Part shown: positions 16,897 through 21,819 of the stretch, in pieces
Layout of the letters: each line of letters opens with the position of its first letter
How positions within the stretch are numbered: the stretch's first letter is position 1
Assembly (NCBI GenBank): GCA_002811675.1
Contig: PDIM01010370.1
Span: 19,770-41,588 of the forward strand
Direction: 5' to 3'
DNA from: Ichthyosporea sp. XGB-2017a
Lineage: Eukaryota > Opisthokonta > Ichthyosporea
DNA: 21,819 nucleotides
Made by a program: the position numbers and the translations under genes
Notes under the pieces: model-generated
Seen by the model: only the letters and a program-made list of their open reading frames with translations
Database searches by the model: none
Told to the model about the DNA's origin: nothing

Positions 16897-17236
16897 TTTG
16901 ATTCAGAATCAAGTAGGGACCTCCGGGATCTTATTCCCACTAATTTAGACTGTTGTGACTCAACTTGGCGCAGTCTTGCTCTTCGGTCTGGCTGGTTTCT
17001 TTCTCTTGTGCCTTCTTTTCTTGTTTCTTTTTTCTTTTTTTTGTTTCTCTTTGTGGAGTGCTGTGAATGTGTTTGTCGCGAGTGGCAATGCTCTGAAACA
17101 CAAAGGTATACACTTCACATCAGCAGTAAAGTAAGCGTGTGTGTCTGCAATGTTGATTCGTTTACAACTTGACAAAAGGATTTACAAAATTTAAACTTTG
17201 TAATGGAAAGTGGGCATTTACTCAATGACAGAGCAA

Positions 17237-17296
17237 CTCTCTCCCTCTCTGTCTCTCTGTCTGTCTGTCTCTGTCTCTGTCTCTGTCTGTGTGTGT
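17237..17296 (+). repeat. CT/GT microsatellite
   Basis: Runs of CTCTCT, GTCTCT and CTGTCTGTCT grading into GTGTGTGT, about 60 bases. Confidence 0.9.
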
Positions 17297-17557
17297 ACTT
17301 ACCAAATTACCAGCCCCTCCTTCCCCACCACATTTGGCACTTACGACAGTCTTCAATGGAGTAATTGTGTAGCAATATTGTCTTTTAATTTTCCATCTGG
17401 TTCAAATTTAATAAATATACTGACCTATTATTGAGTTCATCTTGTCCCAAATTTTCAGTGTATCTGTGTCTCGAACAACTGGTTCCATTTTCAATCCAGT
17501 TCAATCTGTACTAAGTAGGATACGCCCCTGAACTGTCATGTTTCTTGTGCAAAAAGA

Positions 17558-17830
17558 TTATCTGCCAATGCGAAGTGCTACAGTAATAGGTGTTGCCTTG
17601 CCCTCCGCGGTAAGTCTCCAATAATTAACATGTAGTCTTTCACTAAAGTGCACTAACATGACAAACACTGCTTTTAGACCCGATAGGAGGAACCGGGAAG
17701 TTAGATGCTTTCGCGAACATGTTTTGTTGGTTATTTGGCGTGCCCTTTGCCACAAACAACGTAACCATGCTGTTGTGGTCTGGACGATAACCTTTTTGAT
17801 GATAGCAAATAGAATATATTTCTCCCCCAT
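17558..17830 (-). other. Uncertain open frame
   Basis: ATG at 17830, 90 codons, basic composition with Trp and Arg. An overlapping second frame (about 17643-17968) is open even longer and its peptide looks no less natural. Neither has a recognisable domain, and at most one could be real, possibly as an exon. Confidence 0.15.
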
Positions 17831-17897
17831 CTACCCACACAGTGAGAAAGACAAGGTGAGACAATGCTCTTTGGGCTGTGTTTTGCTTTTTATTCAA

Positions 17898-17915
17898 GGG
17901 GACAGAGGGGACAGA
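17898..17915 (+). repeat. Short tandem repeat
   Basis: GGGGACAGA twice in a row, about 150 bases before the MACPF-Sel1 gene. Confidence 0.6.
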
Positions 17916-17976
17916 GAGACTGTGGAAGGCAGGCTGGAGCCAAAGTTGTTCTGTATGATAACACGCAAATCAAGAT

Positions 17977-17983
17977 TTATAAG
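17977..17983 (+). promoter_or_regulatory. TATA-like box of the MACPF-Sel1 gene
   Basis: TTATAAG about 80 bases before the ATG at 18063, in AT-rich DNA. The leader after it is purine-rich. Confidence 0.45.
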
Positions 17984-18062
17984 ATAACACAAACAGAAAA
18001 ATTAGTGTTCCGCGCTTTCTGAAAATCGAGAAAGAAAGAGTCCAAAAGAGATAAGCAAACGA

Positions 18063-21000
18063 ATGTTGCAGACATCCAATCTTTACTTGTGCTCCTTTGC
18101 AATAGTTTTTTTACTATTGATCTCCCACTCTTTGGTACCTTGTGCAGCTTCTGAAGACCAATGCTACAGAAGCGAGGTGAAGATGTTTGGCTTAGGGCCC
18201 GGCCAAGGTGCGCGAATGGATGGCACGCCTGTTGCTAATTGCTTGAAAGGCTGCTACTCTTTTGATAGTCAAAGTGAACTGACAGGTATGGCTTGGAAAT
18301 ATTCTGTAGTGGACACGTCTGGGGGTAACTTCTATTCTGCTTTTGAAGAAGAGGAATTGAATATAGCCCTGAAGATACGATATGGAGCATTTAGTGGAAA
18401 AATGTCGTACAGCAACAAAGAGTCCATTGAGAAAGTAAAGAGTAGTTTTGACCGATCCATTGTCATTCGTGCCACATATGCTCCTGCAGAAAGCATGACT
18501 GAAGGGATTACAAATCCAAAACTAACTGATGAAGCTCTTAGTATCTATACGACTTCAGGGCTCGATGCATTGAGACATCGCTGTGGTGATGACTTTGTTT
18601 ACCAGTGGCAACGAGGCGCGTCTGTATTCATAGAGGTGAGCAACCACGCCGAGTCAGAGAGCCAGAATGAGATGGCCAGATCAGCATTTTCAGCTACTGC
18701 AAAGTACGTTACCCTGAGTGCTAGCGTGATGCTAACCAAGCTGAAAGAGATACAAAGCAAATCTAGTCAGCTCGAGTTTAACATCAACACAGTTTACTTT
18801 GGGTTTGCCCCCGGAGCTATAACGATGCCAACTAATTTGGATGAGGTTGAAACACTAATTCAGACTTTAGGAGAGAAAATTGACCCTGCACACTTAGGCC
18901 CCATAAAGCTTATACAGCATCCGTACGACTATCTGGTTCCCCACTCGACTGAAATGGAATTGTACGATGCGGTTAGAAGCCATCTCAGGCTGCTTGGCGA
19001 ATACAATGATGTGATATCAAGAAACATTGAAGATGTGAACCGTGTGTGCATGTTTCGCAGTGACTTCATTGAGCTGAAGGATGAGGAGTATAATTACATT
19101 TGTTCTACTTATCTTAACAAAGCATTTACGGAATTGGATAAAATAATGACACAGGCGAAAAAGTGCATGAAAGATATAACCACTTGTAAGTTGGGAGATT
19201 TACAGCTTGAACCGTTGCCGGAACTGGTCCTTCCGCGGAGAAAAGGGTGTGCAAAGCACTTGCAAACTGTTACTGACCCAGATGTGTGCGGTGGATATAA
19301 AACTGTCTATGAAGAAACAACCCTGAAGGTACCAGGTTCATGTGAACAACCAGAATGTGGAGTTCTGTCTTACAAGGAAGGTGTCGACCAGCAGTGTGGA
19401 GACGACTATAGTGTGTTGCATCCCATCACACTAATTTTACCATTCTTTTCAGATCTACCCGAAACTTCGCCGTATTATGATAGTGAGAAAATATTCACTG
19501 GGCATTGCTCGCTAGAAAAGTTTAGGGAATATTGGAAATCCAAAAACTTCCCAGAGAGACCAGCAAGGGGTTTTGTTTGGGAAGAATTGGAACTAGGCGG
19601 GTTTATGGATAAAATTGCAAAAATCAAATATTGTAAATTTGAAGTTGGTCAATATAAGAAATGTGGCCTTGCTAAGTTTGGTGTTGCGCAATACAAGACT
19701 TGCCAGCACGCCAGTTGTGGAATGGTAGAGGTCCCTGGGGTTCCTGGCCCGCTAAAGGCAGTTGAAGTTCCAAAGCAATGTGAAGTCATGGTTCCTGTTG
19801 ATCCGGATATGACCCTTGATAAATGTGAAGATTTGGAATTTCAGCAAATGCAGAGGAGAATTGTGTATATCGCAGAATGTCCACTCACAGACCCTAAGGC
19901 AGTTAGTGCGGAAGCTCATACTCTGAAACAGCAAGGAAAGTACAGCGAGTCTCTGCAAAAATACATCCGTGCAGCGGAGTGCGGATACACTGGGGCTATG
20001 TACGCAGCAGGATTGATGTACTATGAAGGTCATCCAGGCATTGAAATTAACTATTATTCGTCTTTCTACTGGTGGTCTATGGCATCTTTGGAACCGAATG
20101 CATTGGATACAGCGATGTACAGTTTAGCCGTATTGCACAGCCAAGGAAAGGGAACACAACAAGACCCGAAAATGGCCTTTAGATGGTTTGAGCGAAGTGC
20201 CACAAAAGGTAATGGAGCTGCTCAGTTATGGGCAGGTTCATGGCTCGTACAAGGCATTTCAACAGCAAAGGATTGTCAAAAAGGGAAAGAATACATAACC
20301 CAAGCGGGTCATAATGGCCAGAAATCTGGTGCAGACGCTATGATGAAGAGTATGTATAAGTATTGCCCAGAAACAGGTGAAGATTTTCGATTGAGGGGTC
20401 ACATGTTCCTAGATGCCGAAAACCGAGAAGCCGCAAAGGATGCTTTTAAGACTGGAGGTGGCAAAGGATGTGCCGAATGCGCTTTGTATGCTGGCTTCCT
20501 TTGCCGTCAAGATGGAGAGTATGTAGACTCGGTTAAGTGGTACAATGAAGCCTCTACTCTTGGTCACTCGCATGCAGACTACGAGCTTGGTAAGTGGCAC
20601 ATGTCTGGTGAGCCTGGAGCGGGTAGTGTCATTGCTAAAAATGAGCAACTGGGAATAGAATACTGGAATCGTGCTATGAAAGACCCAAAACATGCAATTG
20701 TAAGACATGCTTTGGGGCGGTATTATCTTGATCATGGAAACACTGCTGCTGGCAAGTCTCTTCTGGAAGAGGCTGTTGCATTGAAGTACCAACCTGCGAT
20801 TGACGAATACAATACAAGGTTCCCACCCCCTGTGGAAGAGTTGTGTTACATCAGAATAACAATTCAAAGCACAGAAAACAATCACCAGGGCGTTGGGCGA
20901 ATGGAAGGTGTGGATGTTTCCTTCAAGTTGGGTTCACCTTCGAGGTTTGTGGATGCCGATTCGCAGGCAAAGACGTACTCGCATTGCCACCACAACAATG

Positions 21001-21359
21001 GAAACTGTACACCCAATCAGTCTAATCGACCAGGTGGGCAACAGCAGCTAATCACCTTTCCAGGAGAGAACATCCTTAGGTTTCAAATGAGTAGAGGACA
21101 TAACGAGCGATGGAGCGGGCGGGAGTTTTTCCAGATCCCAGTGAAAGTGCGAAAGAATCGAGGCACCAAACTGGGCCCAATGACAGCTGTCGGCAGCTTT
21201 AGCACTACCAGTAGCTACGTCGAGTTTTCATTTGTCTTCGAGGTTGTTGCCTCTCATGCATCAAATGAAATCCAGTGGGGGGCCCATACAACGTCAGGTA
21301 CTCACGTGACTTCAAAGAGGTTTGACTTTACGACAGCAGTGTTAACAAAATCGGGCTGA
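18063..21359 (+). CDS. Secreted MACPF-like protein fused to Sel1-like repeats
   Basis: 1098 codons, uninterrupted. Residues 1-29 are a signal peptide (hydrophobic core, then PCAAS/ED). Residues 35-390 resemble a MACPF/perforin-fold head: Gly-rich strands, helix clusters at about 115-130 and 200-235, and the central motif CGDDFVYQWQRG at 174-185, comparable to the YGTHY...GG signature; this call is moderate. Residues 395-600 are cysteine-rich (CGGYK, CGLAKFG, CQHASCG), perhaps small disulphide domains. Residues 612-920 form about seven or eight Sel1-like helical repeats (AMYAAGLMYYEGHPG, DTAMYSLAVLHSQGKGTQQD, HALGRYYLDHG). Residues 925-1098 are a beta-rich C-terminal domain with His/Asn-rich loops (HCHHNNGNC) that I do not recognise. 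MACPF proteins form membrane pores; Sel1 repeats bind proteins and in SEL1L act in the ER lumen. Role and target are unknown. Confidence 0.9.
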   Translation: MLQTSNLYLCSFAIVFLLLISHSLVPCAASEDQCYRSEVKMFGLGPGQGARMDGTPVANCLKGCYSFDSQSELTGMAWKYSVVDTSGGNFYSAFEEEELNIALKIRYGAFSGKMSYSNKESIEKVKSSFDRSIVIRATYAPAESMTEGITNPKLTDEALSIYTTSGLDALRHRCGDDFVYQWQRGASVFIEVSNHAESESQNEMARSAFSATAKYVTLSASVMLTKLKEIQSKSSQLEFNINTVYFGFAPGAITMPTNLDEVETLIQTLGEKIDPAHLGPIKLIQHPYDYLVPHSTEMELYDAVRSHLRLLGEYNDVISRNIEDVNRVCMFRSDFIELKDEEYNYICSTYLNKAFTELDKIMTQAKKCMKDITTCKLGDLQLEPLPELVLPRRKGCAKHLQTVTDPDVCGGYKTVYEETTLKVPGSCEQPECGVLSYKEGVDQQCGDDYSVLHPITLILPFFSDLPETSPYYDSEKIFTGHCSLEKFREYWKSKNFPERPARGFVWEELELGGFMDKIAKIKYCKFEVGQYKKCGLAKFGVAQYKTCQHASCGMVEVPGVPGPLKAVEVPKQCEVMVPVDPDMTLDKCEDLEFQQMQRRIVYIAECPLTDPKAVSAEAHTLKQQGKYSESLQKYIRAAECGYTGAMYAAGLMYYEGHPGIEINYYSSFYWWSMASLEPNALDTAMYSLAVLHSQGKGTQQDPKMAFRWFERSATKGNGAAQLWAGSWLVQGISTAKDCQKGKEYITQAGHNGQKSGADAMMKSMYKYCPETGEDFRLRGHMFLDAENREAAKDAFKTGGGKGCAECALYAGFLCRQDGEYVDSVKWYNEASTLGHSHADYELGKWHMSGEPGAGSVIAKNEQLGIEYWNRAMKDPKHAIVRHALGRYYLDHGNTAAGKSLLEEAVALKYQPAIDEYNTRFPPPVEELCYIRITIQSTENNHQGVGRMEGVDVSFKLGSPSRFVDADSQAKTYSHCHHNNGNCTPNQSNRPGGQQQLITFPGENILRFQMSRGHNERWSGREFFQIPVKVRKNRGTKLGPMTAVGSFSTTSSYVEFSFVFEVVASHASNEIQWGAHTTSGTHVTSKRFDFTTAVLTKSG

Positions 21360-21819
21360 GCAATTAAAGTGCTACGTAGATAAGCTGTGAAATAGCTTTA
21401 GTCTTAACAGTGTTTTGCAGTGTCAATAAACGAATCTTCCATGAGAATCCATGGTAAATATTAGAAAGACAAGGCCAAACTGTCGCCACTACACAACACA
21501 GTTTGAATGGTCAACTTGTGGAATCCTGCCCTTCCATTTGCCAACATCTGCTTTTTATCACCTTCAGGCGATATCACAGGAAAGCAAAAAACGGGCAGTT
21601 TATTTTATACAACCAGTATAGATAGTGGTGGGGACTCGGGGCTAGACACTTGTGGGTGGTGCGTATTCATCAAAGGAGCTAACTGAGGGTTAGCCAGAGT
21701 GGGGTGCAGCTGTGTCCTTGTGCACATCGATCGGAATAAACTAAAATCTGCCAATGATGACGATGAATTCGTACAACGAAGACTCTTTCAGTTGTTAAGG
21801 TGGTGGGATTACTCGTCAG
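21360..21819. other. Right margin, 3' flank
   Basis: Contains the polyA signal of the MACPF-Sel1 gene and otherwise no supportable gene, repeat or RNA. Confidence 0.55.
21425..21430 (+). terminator. Polyadenylation signal of the MACPF-Sel1 gene
   Basis: AATAAA 66 bases past the stop at 21359, followed by mixed T/A sequence. Confidence 0.6.

Larger units (their letters stand above)
16897..18062. other. Divergent promoter region between the two MACPF-like loci
   Basis: About 1.17 kb. It holds a pyrimidine-rich block at about 17000-17050, a CT/GT microsatellite at 17237-17296, and the TATA-like box of the rightward gene. Minus-strand frames at 17558-17830 and nearby are open for about 90-100 codons, and splice-like sites occur (for example GTAAGTAC near 17300). 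Competing frames look equally plausible there, so no gene is called. Confidence 0.5.

Noticed and set aside
16960-17175. 71-codon minus-strand frame with a Lys/Arg-rich tail
   Set aside because: The basic tail simply translates a purine-rich tract upstream of the MACPF-like locus; there is no ATG start.
17400-17500. Minus-strand first exon of a further spliced gene
   Set aside because: At least two frames give equally natural-looking peptides with plausible splice sites, so no frame can be preferred.
20409-20885. 158-codon antisense frame inside the MACPF-Sel1 gene
   Set aside because: Shadow of the sense reading frame, whose repeat pattern is unmistakable.
1-21819. tRNA or rRNA genes, CRISPR arrays, intact transposons
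   Set aside because: I saw no tRNA B-box with a matching cloverleaf, no rRNA-like sequence, no regularly spaced direct repeats and no transposase or reverse-transcriptase motifs.

Overview
The window looks like nuclear DNA of a microbial eukaryote. Its long protein genes stand alone, separated by 0.5-3 kb of AT-richer DNA. Most have a TATA-like box 80-150 bases before the ATG and an AATAAA 65-165 bases after the stop. There are no Shine-Dalgarno operons, and several gaps contain convincing GT...AG splice signals. Most large genes are uninterrupted, so the genome is probably intron-poor (an alga or other protist). I cannot name the lineage from sequence alone.

Layout. 479-3848 (minus): a large secreted alpha/beta-hydrolase followed 82 bases later by an ORF that opens with a CBM20-type starch-binding fold. 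They are either two cistrons or one protein joined by an intron. 4316-5957 (minus): two small candidate spliced genes of unknown function. 6193-6747 (plus): a small secreted cysteine-containing protein. 7374-9386 (minus): a secreted protein with about ten furin-like cysteine-rich modules; a 38-bp direct repeat lies on each side of it. 10212-10718 (plus) and 11065-11902 (minus): two more candidate spliced genes, the second with two hydrophobic segments. 12251-13513 (plus): an intracellular protein with Sel1/TPR-like helices and a C-terminal leucine-rich-repeat block that is very recently duplicated. 13639-14360 (minus): a candidate four-exon gene. 14473-16896 (minus): a membrane-anchored MACPF-like (perforin-fold) locus that appears interrupted about once. 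18063-21359 (plus): a 1098-residue secreted protein with a MACPF-like head, a cysteine-rich middle, an array of Sel1-like repeats and a new C-terminal domain.

Five of the six long loci carry a signal peptide or membrane anchor: a hydrolase, a cysteine-rich repeat protein, a small secreted protein and two MACPF-like proteins. Together they read as a cluster of cell-surface or secreted functions (defence, predation or envelope biology). The link between them is inferred only from location and domain content. The small spliced models rest on splice signals and reading phase judged by eye, so they are much less certain than the long genes.
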